DNA from: Thalassotalea profundi
GTDB lineage: Bacteria; Pseudomonadota; Gammaproteobacteria; Enterobacterales; Alteromonadaceae
NCBI RefSeq assembly: GCF_014653195.1
Contig: NZ_BNAH01000005.1
Location: 1-64,000 of the forward strand
Reading direction: 5' to 3'
Length of the DNA stretch: 64,000 nucleotides
The notes under the pieces were generated by a model that did no database searches, was not told the DNA's origin, and saw only the letters and a program-made list of their open reading frames with translations. The translations under genes were made by a program, and so were the position numbers. This document shows, one piece after another, positions 18,561 through 27,352 of this stretch (its first letter is position 1; every line of letters begins with the position of its first letter).

Positions 18561-21401
18561 CTAATTAGTCGGTTTAGCGTCAATATCTTCAAGTTCAAGC
18601 ATTTTAAACGTTTTAGGCGCTTGTATTATCACATTTTCTATATGTTCAAATAATTCAAAAAACTCAGGCTCTAAATCATCTATTGCTTTACCTTGTTTGA
18701 GTTGTGTTTCTAGTTCGTGAACAATTTTGCCTAAAGCAGGTACTCCAGAATAACAACATGCCCCATTAAGCTTATGAACTAATACTTTAAGCTGTTCAAC
18801 GTCTTGCGCTGTAACCGCTTCTGATATGTGTATTTTGGTTTCAGGCAAGCTATCTACTAGCCCTTGTAACATATCTTTAGCTAATGTTTCTTTATGTCCT
18901 GCTCTTTGAATAGCGAGTGCCCAGTCGATAACGATAGAAGATTTATCTGGTTTATGGTTAATTACTGATTCACTACTAGATAACTTTTCTATGGTGTTGA
19001 TTTTTTTAGTTGCTAATATTTTTTGTCCAAGTAACTCAGGATCGCAATACTCATAGATAATGTGCTTGAGCATGCTTTCATCAATAGGTTTTGTCATATA
19101 TGAATCAAAACCTTCTTTTAACAACTTATCTTTTTCACCACTAAGTGCATGTGCTGTCACAGCGATAATAGGGGTTCTATCGTTGAACGTACTTGTTTTT
19201 ATATGATTTAATGCTGATATTCCGTCCATAACAGGCATTTGAATATCCATAAAAATTAAGGCAAATTTTTCATTTTTACATAAATCAACGGCTTCTTTAC
19301 CATTTGTGGCTAAGGTAACATCGTGAACTTGCTCATTTAGCAATGCATCAATCAGTTTCAAATTTGCATCATTATCGTCTACGGCCAATACCTTGATAGG
19401 AATTCTTTGTCCATTATTGATTAATACATCTATCTCATTTGCATCTGTGTGTGGCACTAATACCTTACAAAGGCGTTCAGGTGTGACTGGTTTGCTAATG
19501 CAACTTTTAGCGCCGGCAGCCATTAAAGCTTCCTGTAAACTTGGAGAATTAGAGTTAATCGCTAAATGAATTGAAGAAATATGTGGCTTTATTGATTGGA
19601 TCAGTTCTTTTAACTCATTAAGTGCTGTAGGTGTAACTTCGTGCCCGATAAGTGCAAAATCAAAATGCTGCTTTTGAGCTAATGCATTACTTACTTCTTC
19701 TAAACTGGTTACAGGCGTTACTTTTATTTGCCAACTCTCCATTATTTCGCTGGTGGCAATACGGCTATGGGTATGTGGTTCAAAGTATAAAATACGTTTA
19801 TTTTTAAGAGGTTTAGGTTTAGAAGATTCGGTTTCTGGAATTTGATTTACTTCACATTGAAAGGTAAACCAAAAAGTTGAACCACGATTTTCTTCACTAA
19901 CAAATCCCATGTCGCCGTGCATTTCAGAGACTAAACGTTGAGAAATGACTAAACCTAATCCAGTACCACCATACAAACGGGTCACACTTTTATCAGCTTG
20001 CCCAAACGCTTCAAATATAGTTTCTTGTTGAGTTTTAGACATACCAATACCACTATCGGTAACGGTGGCTTTCAACAATGCACTTTTATCATCGATAAAT
20101 TCACTATCTAGATCTATATTAACAAAGCCTTTCTCGGTGAACTTTATCGCATTACTGGCTAGGTTAATTAGAATTTGTTTGATACGCATGGCATCGCCAA
20201 TAAATGAATCTTGAAGTGCGGGGTTTACTCTAAGAGAAAGTTCAATATTCTTTTTGTGTGAGCTTGGTGCTAAAAGTGTTAGTGCTTCTTCAACAGACTC
20301 TCTTAAAGAAAAAGGGATTTTTTCGATAACCATTTTTCCAGCATCTAATTTTGAAAAATCAAGAATATCATTGATAATGGATAGTAAATTGGCTGCTGAA
20401 CGTTCAATGGTTTGCAGGTAATCTCGCTGTGTATCAGTTAATGGGGTTTTTAGTACTTGTCGAGTAAAGCCAATAACACCATTTAAGGGAGTGCGCAACT
20501 CATGACTCATATTAGCTAAAAATTCTGATTTCACTTTATTAGCTTCTTGGGCTTTTCGTTTAGCTATATCTAATTGTACGTTTTGAATTTCAAATTGCTC
20601 TAAACTTTCACGTAAATCTAGTGTTGCTTGATCAATACTTTTTTGCATTTCATCATGGTAGTCACCTAAGGATTGCGCCATAGCATTAACACCATTTTTT
20701 AGAAAATTAAGTTCGCCAATAAGTTGCCCACTTACACGACTTTCTAACCGTCCTTCTCTTATTCTGTCTACCGCTTGTACCATTGAACTGACAGGACGTG
20801 TGACATTTTTAATTAAACGAATGGCAAAAATAGCATTAATTAATACGCCGAATACAACAATACCAAAAGCAATAAGGATCTGACTTTGTTGATCAAACTT
20901 TATTTGGTTTCTATCGATTTGCATCGAAATGTAACCAACAACTGAGTTTGAAATATCCTCATTACTTACCGTCGTGCTTTGGATCGACTCATCAATAATA
21001 GGCGTTCTAAAAATGAGATAGTCATCTACTGTTGAAATTGTGGTATTAGTTGGAATATCAGTACCTGCACTTAAGCGTAGTGATGAAATATCCCCATGAT
21101 AGGCACTGGTGACAAATAATTGGTTATCTTTGGTAAATACAGTAATGCTTTTAATGATGGATGATTGGCTGCGGTGAGCAAATCCTACAACTTGTCGTAG
21201 CTTTTCTCTTTGGTTATTGATGATCGCATCAGTACTGGTAATAGCTAAAGGTTCTATAATACTTAATGAACGTTCAGTTAAGTAATGATTGAGTTCAGCA
21301 TAACGACTATAAGAGAAATAACTGGCAATTGTTATTCCAATAAGGGTTGTTGGGACTATGGTAAGTAAAATTACCCAATCTTTCAGGCTTATTTTATGCA
21401 T
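18561..21401 (-). CDS. barA: Hybrid sensor histidine kinase BarA
   Basis: The membrane sensor of the BarA/UvrY system, which controls CsrA through small RNAs. Domains run in order over 946 residues: membrane helix (about 10-30), periplasmic sensor, second helix (about 175-195), HAMP, HisKA with ANMSHELRTPLNG (His about 302), HATPase, a first receiver-like domain, a second receiver with MDIQMPVMDG, and an HPt domain with VHKLNGACCYSG. The first receiver lacks the normal phospho-accepting Asp pattern (it reads FDFALIGHE), so only the second should take phosphate. It is next to relA, the E. coli order. Confidence 0.94.
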   Translation of the reverse strand: MHKISLKDWVILLTIVPTTLIGITIASYFSYSRYAELNHYLTERSLSIIEPLAITSTDAIINNQREKLRQVVGFAHRSQSSIIKSITVFTKDNQLFVTSAYHGDISSLRLSAGTDIPTNTTISTVDDYLIFRTPIIDESIQSTTVSNEDISNSVVGYISMQIDRNQIKFDQQSQILIAFGIVVFGVLINAIFAIRLIKNVTRPVSSMVQAVDRIREGRLESRVSGQLIGELNFLKNGVNAMAQSLGDYHDEMQKSIDQATLDLRESLEQFEIQNVQLDIAKRKAQEANKVKSEFLANMSHELRTPLNGVIGFTRQVLKTPLTDTQRDYLQTIERSAANLLSIINDILDFSKLDAGKMVIEKIPFSLRESVEEALTLLAPSSHKKNIELSLRVNPALQDSFIGDAMRIKQILINLASNAIKFTEKGFVNIDLDSEFIDDKSALLKATVTDSGIGMSKTQQETIFEAFGQADKSVTRLYGGTGLGLVISQRLVSEMHGDMGFVSEENRGSTFWFTFQCEVNQIPETESSKPKPLKNKRILYFEPHTHSRIATSEIMESWQIKVTPVTSLEEVSNALAQKQHFDFALIGHEVTPTALNELKELIQSIKPHISSIHLAINSNSPSLQEALMAAGAKSCISKPVTPERLCKVLVPHTDANEIDVLINNGQRIPIKVLAVDDNDANLKLIDALLNEQVHDVTLATNGKEAVDLCKNEKFALIFMDIQMPVMDGISALNHIKTSTFNDRTPIIAVTAHALSGEKDKLLKEGFDSYMTKPIDESMLKHIIYEYCDPELLGQKILATKKINTIEKLSSSESVINHKPDKSSIVIDWALAIQRAGHKETLAKDMLQGLVDSLPETKIHISEAVTAQDVEQLKVLVHKLNGACCYSGVPALGKIVHELETQLKQGKAIDDLEPEFFELFEHIENVIIQAPKTFKMLELEDIDAKPTN

Positions 21402-21523
21402 TATTCACTGTGATTTAGTGTAATATTATCTCATGACGTAATATGTATCATGGCATAACTAAATAAAAATAAATAGTTAGGGATTAATGACTATTTGAAC
21501 AAGTAGCAGAGGTAGTAAGCTTC

Positions 21524-23719
21524 ATGGTTTCGGTAAGAAAGTCGCATCAAATGACAGAAACAAGCTTTGAGCAGTGGTTAAATGCTTTAGAGTTAAATAA
21601 CGTTAAACGCCAAGCTATAGAAAACTTGTGGATACAAGTTAAAAATACATTTGACGGCAACGTTGAATGTGAAAATAAATCATTTGAAATGGTGGAAATA
21701 CTTGCTGGACTTAATTTAGACAGTGATTCGCTTTGCGCGGCGTTTTTATCGTCTTTATATGAGTATCAATTAATTGATATTGCTTATATTGAAGAGCACT
21801 TTTCTAAAGATATTCTTGTTTTGGTTGAAAGTGTTAGCCAAATGGATGCTATTCGCGCCCTACAACAAAGTCAGACCAATAGAGTTGCGGCCAATCAAGT
21901 AGATAATATTCGTAAAATGTTATTGGCAATGGTTGAAGATGTGCGTGCTGTAGTTATTAAGCTTGCAGAACGCTTATGTTACTTGCGAATTGTTAAAAAT
22001 TATGATGAAGAAACCCGTGTTCTAGCAGCAAAAGAAACTGAAAATATTTATGCGCCGTTAGCGAATCGCTTAGGAATAGGGCAGTTAAAATGGGAACTTG
22101 AAGATATTGCGTTTCGCTACCTTCACCCTGAAGTGTATAAAAAAATAGCGAAACAACTTGCGGAGAAACGTTTAGACCGAGAACGTTACATGGTGAATTT
22201 TGTCGATGACTTATCAACTAAATTAGCTGATGTAGGTATTAAAGGAGAAGTATACGGTAGACCCAAACATATTTTCAGCATTTGGAAGAAAATGAAGCAA
22301 AAGTCGCTCGACTTCGATCAATTATTTGATGTTCGAGCCGTTCGTGTTGTAGTAGAAAAGCTTCAAGATTGCTATGGGGCGTTAGGTATCGTACATACAA
22401 ATTGGAAACATTTACCTGATGAATTTGATGACTATGTAGCAACTCCTAAAGCCAACGGTTATCAATCGATACATACTGTGGTTTTAGGTCCTGAAGGTAA
22501 ATCTGTAGAAGTACAAATACGTACTCAACAAATGCATGATGATGCAGAGTTAGGTGTTGCGGCACATTGGCGCTACAAAGAAGGTACGGCAAGCGGAAAA
22601 ACAACTGGCTTCGACGAGAAAGTTAGCTGGTTACGTAAAATATTACAATGGCAGGATGATGTTAGCGAAAGTGGTGAATTACTTGATGAATTACGTAGCC
22701 AAGTTTTTGAAGATCGCATATATGTGTTTACGCCAAATGGTGATGTAATTGATTTACCTATAGGGTCAACACCGTTAGATTTTGCTTATTATATTCATTC
22801 AAATGTAGGGCATTGTTGTATTGGCGCTAAAGTGTTTGGAAGAATAGTACCTTTTACTCATCGTTTAAAAACCGGTGACCAAGTTGAAGTATTAACAAGT
22901 AAAAAGCCAAACCCAAGTCGTGATTGGTTAAACCCTAGCTTAAAATATTTGCATACAGCAAGAGCAAGAGCCAAAGTACAACATTTCTTTCGTTTACAAG
23001 ATCGTGATAAACATATTGCCTTAGGTAAGGAACAAGTAGAGCAAGAACTAGAAAAACATCATATTGAAGCAAGTACGTTAAATTTAGCCATTGAAAAATT
23101 CAATATGAACACGTTAGACGATTTATATGTCGCTATTGCATCAGGTAATGCTCGCTTACAACAAGTGATAAATTACTTGTTATTAGAACAAGAAAAAACT
23201 CAACCACCGAAGGAAATCGATCCACAAAGCCTAATCAAGCAGACAACAGCACCACAAAAATATAAAGGTGATAATAACGGTATTACTGTTTCAGGGGTTG
23301 GAAACTTACTGACTCATATGGCGCAATGTTGCCAACCTGTTCAAGGAGATGAAATTTTAGGTTTTATCACACAAGGTCGCGGTATTTCGGTACACAGGAA
23401 AGATTGCGAACAATTAGCTAACTCTTTGCAGCAACACCCGGAACGAGAAGTTGAAGTACAATGGGGTGAGCAAAGCCGTGGTGTTTATAAAGCTACTGTT
23501 CTTATTACAGCATATGATCGCCAAGGATTATTAAGAGATGTATCGACAATTATTGCCAATGAACGATTATTTATAATGGGATTAGAAAGTCATGCGGATC
23601 GTAATAAGCCGACCTCAACAATACTGATACATATTGAAATTTCCGATAATGACAGCTTAAATCGCCTGCTAAGTAAACTGTTACAACTTGATGACGTAAT
23701 AGAAGCTGTTAGAAAATAA
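21524..23719 (+). CDS. relA: GTP pyrophosphokinase RelA
   Basis: Ribosome-bound (p)ppGpp synthetase activated by uncharged tRNA. The 731 residues include a degenerate, inactive HD hydrolase domain, the synthetase domain with FDQLFDVRAVRVVV and TPKANGYQSIHTVV, a TGS domain (RIYVFTPNGDVIDLP), the CCQPVQGDEILGF zinc-finger region and a C-terminal ACT domain. The start MVSVRKSH aligns with E. coli RelA. It is followed after 20 bases by the native mazG start, the standard relA-mazG arrangement, which is disrupted here. Confidence 0.97.
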   Translation: MVSVRKSHQMTETSFEQWLNALELNNVKRQAIENLWIQVKNTFDGNVECENKSFEMVEILAGLNLDSDSLCAAFLSSLYEYQLIDIAYIEEHFSKDILVLVESVSQMDAIRALQQSQTNRVAANQVDNIRKMLLAMVEDVRAVVIKLAERLCYLRIVKNYDEETRVLAAKETENIYAPLANRLGIGQLKWELEDIAFRYLHPEVYKKIAKQLAEKRLDRERYMVNFVDDLSTKLADVGIKGEVYGRPKHIFSIWKKMKQKSLDFDQLFDVRAVRVVVEKLQDCYGALGIVHTNWKHLPDEFDDYVATPKANGYQSIHTVVLGPEGKSVEVQIRTQQMHDDAELGVAAHWRYKEGTASGKTTGFDEKVSWLRKILQWQDDVSESGELLDELRSQVFEDRIYVFTPNGDVIDLPIGSTPLDFAYYIHSNVGHCCIGAKVFGRIVPFTHRLKTGDQVEVLTSKKPNPSRDWLNPSLKYLHTARARAKVQHFFRLQDRDKHIALGKEQVEQELEKHHIEASTLNLAIEKFNMNTLDDLYVAIASGNARLQQVINYLLLEQEKTQPPKEIDPQSLIKQTTAPQKYKGDNNGITVSGVGNLLTHMAQCCQPVQGDEILGFITQGRGISVHRKDCEQLANSLQQHPEREVEVQWGEQSRGVYKATVLITAYDRQGLLRDVSTIIANERLFIMGLESHADRNKPTSTILIHIEISDNDSLNRLLSKLLQLDDVIEAVRK

Positions 23720-23739
23720 CTCATACAATAAGTGAATAA

Positions 23740-23790
23740 ATGTTAAACGATAAACCTTCAATAGAAAAACTTCGCTGGGGTATGTCATAG
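23740..23790 (+). pseudogene. mazG: mazG 5' fragment, copy 1 (native start)
   Basis: ATG followed by LNDKPSIEKLRW, the first 13 codons of mazG, at the expected place 20 bases after relA. After Trp the reading continues with GMS and a stop; the following DNA is unrelated. This is most likely the original chromosomal start of mazG, cut at codon 13 rather than at the recombinase core used by the later copies. Confidence 0.75.
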
Positions 23791-23993
23791 TGGCGCAATG
23801 TTGTAACGAGATGCCATAAAATTTCAGAGTGCTATTTTCAACGTTTGCACATTGATTATAATTGATGGCATACGTGGTAATGTGTTTTAACAATCGTTGT
23901 CGGTAGACTGTCAGGTTTTGGCGGCAACGTGTCGTGGTAAAAGAAGTCATTTGTTGTAAATTTATTTCACACACATTATTTGGGATTATATAA

Positions 23994-24701
23994 ATGATAT
24001 CTACCGATAAAATAAAACAACTTCGAACTCAACATGGCTGGTCACAAGAGCAACTCGCAATAGTATCAGGGGTTAGTGTGAGAACTATTCAGCGCATTGA
24101 AAAATCTGGTGAGTGTTCACTTGAATCAAAAATGGCTTTAGCTGGCGCCTTCTCAGTTTCAGTTGAATATTTAAATGACTCATCATCTTACTTCCATGAT
24201 TACAAAACCGTATCATTTAAAGATAACTTAGCTTCATGGTTTGTTCTACTGGTCATTATTTTAGGTATCTTGTTAGTAAATGGCAGTGGCAAGATAGATG
24301 AAAGGCTGCATATTAACCTATTTGTCATGGCTGCCTTTTGGTTGGCAACTGCAATACGCGCACAAGGTAGTGAAGTTATTGTGTTGACATTTAAGTTAGT
24401 ATTTGGAATGTTTTCAAAATCTGTAAAAGGTATCCCTGTTAGGCAGTCGATAATGAACATAAACCAGCAGATTAAACTGGTGTATTCATCAGCATTATTT
24501 GCATTTGTATTTTTGGCTCTACAACTATTTGATGGCAGCGTATTTTCTTCTCAACAGAGTTTGGATTTATTTGTCATGCAGATGGCTCAAAGTGCTATTA
24601 CTGCAATAATATATAGCATATTTTTTGCTGAATTCTTACTGCGTTCAGCAAAATTAAGACTGGAAAACCATCTAGTATTATCATCTAGGATCGATGTTTA
24701 A
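23994..24701 (+). CDS. XRE-type HTH protein with membrane domain
   Basis: A 235-residue protein with an N-terminal Cro/C1-type helix-turn-helix (LRTQHGWSQEQLAIVSGVSV, IQRIEKSGECSLESKMALAG; about 9-56). Four predicted membrane helices follow (around 83-100, 108-122, 163-180 and 195-215). HTH-membrane proteins of this build occur widely in marine gammaproteobacteria, usually with unknown targets. It is the only gene between mazG copy 1 and copy 2, so it appears to be cargo of the first inserted unit. It could be a membrane-tethered regulator or a phage-defence sensor; neither can be shown here. Confidence 0.85.
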   Translation: MISTDKIKQLRTQHGWSQEQLAIVSGVSVRTIQRIEKSGECSLESKMALAGAFSVSVEYLNDSSSYFHDYKTVSFKDNLASWFVLLVIILGILLVNGSGKIDERLHINLFVMAAFWLATAIRAQGSEVIVLTFKLVFGMFSKSVKGIPVRQSIMNINQQIKLVYSSALFAFVFLALQLFDGSVFSSQQSLDLFVMQMAQSAITAIIYSIFFAEFLLRSAKLRLENHLVLSSRIDV

Positions 24702-24750
24702 CTCTGTCTAGCCGTTAATATGAACACAACGTAAAAGTGATAATTAATAT

Positions 24751-24915
24751 ATGTTAAATGAAGCTCCCTCAATAGAAAAACTTCGCTGGATAATGGCACA
24801 ATTACGTGACCCTGAATCGGGATGCCCGTGGGATTTAAAGCAAACATTTACCACGATAGTGCCTCATACTATTGAAGAGGAATGCAAGTTGTCACGGGTT
24901 GGTTTTAAACATTAA
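24751..24915 (+). pseudogene. mazG: mazG 5' fragment, copy 2 with attL-like junction
   Basis: Reads MLNEAPSIEKLRWIMAQLRD and on through GCPWDLKQTFTTIVPHTIEE, the first 43 codons of mazG, then leaves mazG at GAATGCAAGTTG and ends as CKLSRVGFKH-stop. The break is just after TGAAGA (24873-24878), the core seen at the other junctions. The early codons differ from copies 1 and 3 at both silent and replacement sites, so this is another allele, not a simple duplication. Confidence 0.85.
24818..24899. repeat. 82-bp direct repeat, first copy
   Basis: From CGGGATGCCCGTGGG to TTGTCACGGGT this is identical to 26349-26430. It covers mazG codons about 22-43, the TGAAGA core and about 21 bases of element DNA. 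The mazG sequence just upstream of the repeat differs between the two copies, so identity begins abruptly within mazG. Confidence 0.95.
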
Positions 24916-24957
24916 ACACTAGATAAAGAGTTAACTTGCTAAGAAAGGGAGTTGTAA

Positions 24958-26292
24958 ATGGAAATACTATTAGTATTGATTGCATTGGTTGTTGTGTTTT
25001 TTATTTTGACTATCAATAAAAAATCTCCAAAAAATATCGAACCTGAATCTGCAACATCAAAAACAATCGAAACTGAAGAAACAGTTGAATCAAAAAACGA
25101 TAATAGTGAAGAAAGTGATGAAGAGTATCTGAATTCATTTGTTGTCATTGATACTGAAACTACAGGTATATCTGAAGGTTATCAAGTTATTGAAATTGCA
25201 GTTGTTGATATGAATGAGAATGTTCTCCTATCCGAACGAGTTAAACCAAACATACCTATTGAACAAGGCGCAACAAAGGTTCACGGTATCGTTGAAGGTG
25301 ATTTGAGTAATTCTGAATCATTCGCTTCACTTACGGAAAGGTTTTTATTTGCTATTCAAGGTAAGCGTATTGCAGGGTATAACCTTCAATATGATACCGA
25401 TGCAATTTATAACAGTGCAACAGCAAGCGACGCTGACCTAAAGTTTAGTAATGAAGCAGTATGCGTAATGCATTATGCAAACACTATTTTCAAATTGACA
25501 AAAAGCATGAAACTAACAGAGCTATGCGAAGCATTTTCTATCAATACTTCTAATGCGCATTCAGCGGCACCTGATGCATTAATGACTGTGAAATTAATGA
25601 AGAAGTTATTTGAAATTGAAAATAACTTTGAAGATAATTATTTACCTGAATTTGAAGAAATCAACCCGCTGAACCTTTCTACATGTCAAGATGGTGATAC
25701 ATTGACGGAATGGACTGCTTCTGATGGTCGTGTGATGTTGTTCTCGCCTAGCTCTGTTGGTGGTGCTGGTAGAGTTGCACATCTATCAGAGGCAACCAAG
25801 AACAGGGTTGCCGAAATATATGAAAGTGACGGTGCTGTTGACTACATTGTAAATTATGAAAGCGCTATTCCGACAATAGAAATAAAAACTTATTCCAAAG
25901 AAGAAGTTGAAAATATTGAAAGTAAGAGGCAGCAAGAATACATTGATTCACTGAGAAATGAACTTCCTGTTGCAGGTGTGTTTCCCAGAAAGGGCAGCCT
26001 ACGATTGACACTGAAAAACAACCTTTTACTTGAGCCGTATACTACCCAGAACTTCGAAGTTGATGAGCAGTTGTACATAAAACACCAATCTCTTGATAGC
26101 TTTCTGGATGGTTCGTTGTTATTGGATTTTTATGATGAAAGTGACAAATTGGTGGCTCAACAGTACCTATCAAAACCTTGGAAAAGAGTGGCTGGAATCA
26201 TTACATCGGGTTATAAGGCAACAGTGCAAATTGTAAATCCAACTGAAAAACACAATACAAAAGTGGATGTGATATTTAATAATGCTGAATGA
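24958..26292 (+). CDS. Membrane-anchored DEDDh-family 3'-5' exonuclease
   Basis: A 444-residue protein. Residues 1-20 form one membrane helix (LLVLIALVVVFFILTI), then comes an acidic linker and a DnaQ-like exonuclease domain (about 58-220). Exo I is VIDTETTG, Exo II is AGYNLQYDTD, and Exo III is HSAAPDALMT; the acidic residues and His of DEDDh are all present. The remaining 200 residues are unlike DNA polymerase parts and may hold two further small domains. A nuclease domain tethered to the membrane is unusual. It is the only cargo between mazG copies 2 and 3. Its last codons (NNAE-stop) overlap the ATG of mazG copy 3, so the junction is base-tight. Confidence 0.85.
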   Translation: MEILLVLIALVVVFFILTINKKSPKNIEPESATSKTIETEETVESKNDNSEESDEEYLNSFVVIDTETTGISEGYQVIEIAVVDMNENVLLSERVKPNIPIEQGATKVHGIVEGDLSNSESFASLTERFLFAIQGKRIAGYNLQYDTDAIYNSATASDADLKFSNEAVCVMHYANTIFKLTKSMKLTELCEAFSINTSNAHSAAPDALMTVKLMKKLFEIENNFEDNYLPEFEEINPLNLSTCQDGDTLTEWTASDGRVMLFSPSSVGGAGRVAHLSEATKNRVAEIYESDGAVDYIVNYESAIPTIEIKTYSKEEVENIESKRQQEYIDSLRNELPVAGVFPRKGSLRLTLKNNLLLEPYTTQNFEVDEQLYIKHQSLDSFLDGSLLLDFYDESDKLVAQQYLSKPWKRVAGIITSGYKATVQIVNPTEKHNTKVDVIFNNAE

Positions 26293-26348
26293 TAAACCTT
26301 CGATTGATAAATTACGTTGGATTATGACTTGCTTGCGTGACCCAAAAA

Positions 26349-26430
26349 CGGGATGCCCGTGGGATTTAAAGCAAACATTTACCACGATAGTGCCTCATAC
26401 TATTGAAGAGGAATGCAAGTTGTCACGGGT
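26349..26430. repeat. 82-bp direct repeat, second copy
   Basis: Identical to 24818-24899. The two copies are 1,531 bases apart and enclose the exonuclease gene, so homologous recombination between them could remove or add that unit. Confidence 0.95.
26404..26409. other. attL crossover core
   Basis: TGAAGA, followed on the element side by GGAATGCAAGTTG. The same core is repeated at 24873-24878 and at attR 33075-33080. Joining the element halves gives an imperfect inverted repeat, CATTCC and GGAATG eight bases apart, centred on the dinucleotide GA, as expected for a serine-integrase attP. Confidence 0.75.
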
Positions 26431-26481
26431 GGTGCTTCCAAAAATAATTAACCAATCATTAGTAAGAAGGATGTACAGAAT

Positions 26482-26856
26482 ATGATGAAAGTTATTGCAA
26501 GCATTGCCCTAGCGATGGTAGTGATGCCTGTTAGTTATGCAGGGTCGTTAAACTGGTATCGTGTGAATTGTATTGAAAGTTCAGATAAGTTAGTTGTGTG
26601 TAATGCGGCTGTAAGCTCAACAATCTCAGGAATTGTTTCGGGCTATGCTGTCGCTAACAAGCCGCCATTTTTTTGCGAGAAGAAATACTTCTCAACGGAA
26701 TTACTTCATACCGTAACAAGGTTCAAGCCTTATGCAAAAAAATTAACAGAAGATGAGTACACAATCAAACAGCAAAAAAGTTTGTTGTTGTCTGATGTGA
26801 TGGTTGAATATCTGAAGCACGACCTCCCATTGGAAGGGTGCTATTCTTCTGATTAA
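26482..26856 (+). CDS. Small exported protein, weakly Rap1a/Tai-like
   Basis: A 124-residue precursor with a signal peptide (MKVIASIALAMVVMPVSYAG) and a short mature domain with four cysteines. The pattern GYAV...FFCEK, then LL...VMVEYLKHDLPLEGC at the end recalls the Rap1a/Tai immunity fold (GY...FC...YL...P..C), but the match is by eye and weak. It starts with ATGATG just after mazG copy 3, so it lies at the extreme left of the main element. Its 3' end overlaps a small minus-strand gene by about 90 bases. Confidence 0.65.
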   Translation: MMKVIASIALAMVVMPVSYAGSLNWYRVNCIESSDKLVVCNAAVSSTISGIVSGYAVANKPPFFCEKKYFSTELLHTVTRFKPYAKKLTEDEYTIKQQKSLLLSDVMVEYLKHDLPLEGCYSSD

Positions 26857-26995
26857 CGTAGTAATCAAAAGACTCCTCATGTTCATTATAAAAGCGTGTC
26901 ACCCACTTCATCAGTAATTCATCAATACTGGTGTTTGGGTGCATAACAGCTACTTCCATTAGTGCAATTTCCGTTTCTCGGCTAAGTTTGTACAT
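26765..26995 (-). CDS. Small protein at the end of the rep operon
   Basis: A 76-residue reading frame starting one base after the stop of the preceding 73-residue gene (TGATATG junction). The first 45 residues (YKLSRETEIALMEVAVMHP, then helical KWVTRFYNEHEESFDYYV) look like a helical regulator. The last third is the complement of the exported protein's 3' end and reads poorly. Function unknown. The tight linkage favours a real gene, though the C-terminus is doubtful. Confidence 0.5.
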   Translation of the reverse strand: MYKLSRETEIALMEVAVMHPNTSIDELLMKWVTRFYNEHEESFDYYVNQKNSTLPMGGRASDIQPSHQTTTNFFAV

Positions 26996-26996
26996 A

Positions 26997-27218
26997 TCAA
27001 ATAAACCCCTTGTGGAATGCTTTCAGAATCAGCATTTTCGTTTTCTCAGTTGAAGGGCTTTCAGTGCCTTTTCCACCCATTAGATAACGAATCAACCAAT
27101 ACGCACACATTCTCCTGATTCGCTTGTTATCACCTTGGCACGACAGTATGGCGTGAACCAACTGTCGTTTGTCAGGTGTTGTGTGATGAAGCTTGCTTGT
27201 TCGATGTGCTACTGACAT
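26997..27218 (-). CDS. Small basic protein of unknown function in the rep operon
   Basis: 73 residues, strongly basic, with a helical central part (RQLVHAILSCQGDNKRIRRMC, YWLIRYLMGG). The start codon overlaps the stop of the 47-residue gene before it (ATGTCAGTAG), which supports translation as part of the minus-strand operon. The family is not recognised; the charge would suit nucleic-acid binding. Confidence 0.55.
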   Translation of the reverse strand: MSVAHRTSKLHHTTPDKRQLVHAILSCQGDNKRIRRMCAYWLIRYLMGGKGTESPSTEKTKMLILKAFHKGFI

Positions 27219-27352
27219 CGTAGTGCCTTTTCTCGTTCAATAGTGCGTTGTGACTTGTCTGGAAGCGTTGTTTTTACGTTAGGCATGGATTCAGTGTACC
27301 TTTTGAATTCTTTGAACCATGACTGGTCGGTGATTTTGTGTTTATTATTCAT
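27209..27352 (-). CDS. 47-residue protein in the rep operon
   Basis: Reads MNNKHKITDQSWFKEFKRYT and ends in a basic stretch (RTIEREKALRCQ). Its ATG overlaps the TGA of the preceding ribbon-helix-helix gene (ATGA), and its stop overlaps the next start. Overlaps on both sides make it very likely to be a real small gene. No function can be assigned. Confidence 0.55.
   Translation of the reverse strand: MNNKHKITDQSWFKEFKRYTESMPNVKTTLPDKSQRTIEREKALRCQ

Larger units (their letters stand above)
26282..26485 (+). pseudogene. mazG: mazG 5' fragment, copy 3 with attL
   Basis: Begins MLNDKPSIDKLRWIMTCLRD and continues through the 43rd mazG codon (HTIEE), then reads element DNA as CKLSRVVLPKI and stops at 26485. 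It is the left junction of the main element: TGAAGA at 26404-26409 is the shared core. The start overlaps the end of the exonuclease gene. Codons 1-13 differ from both other copies at many third positions. Confidence 0.87.

Noticed and set aside
23681..23974. 97-codon minus-strand frame over the end of relA and mazG copy 1
   Set aside because: Overlaps conserved coding sequence and has no protein-like pattern.
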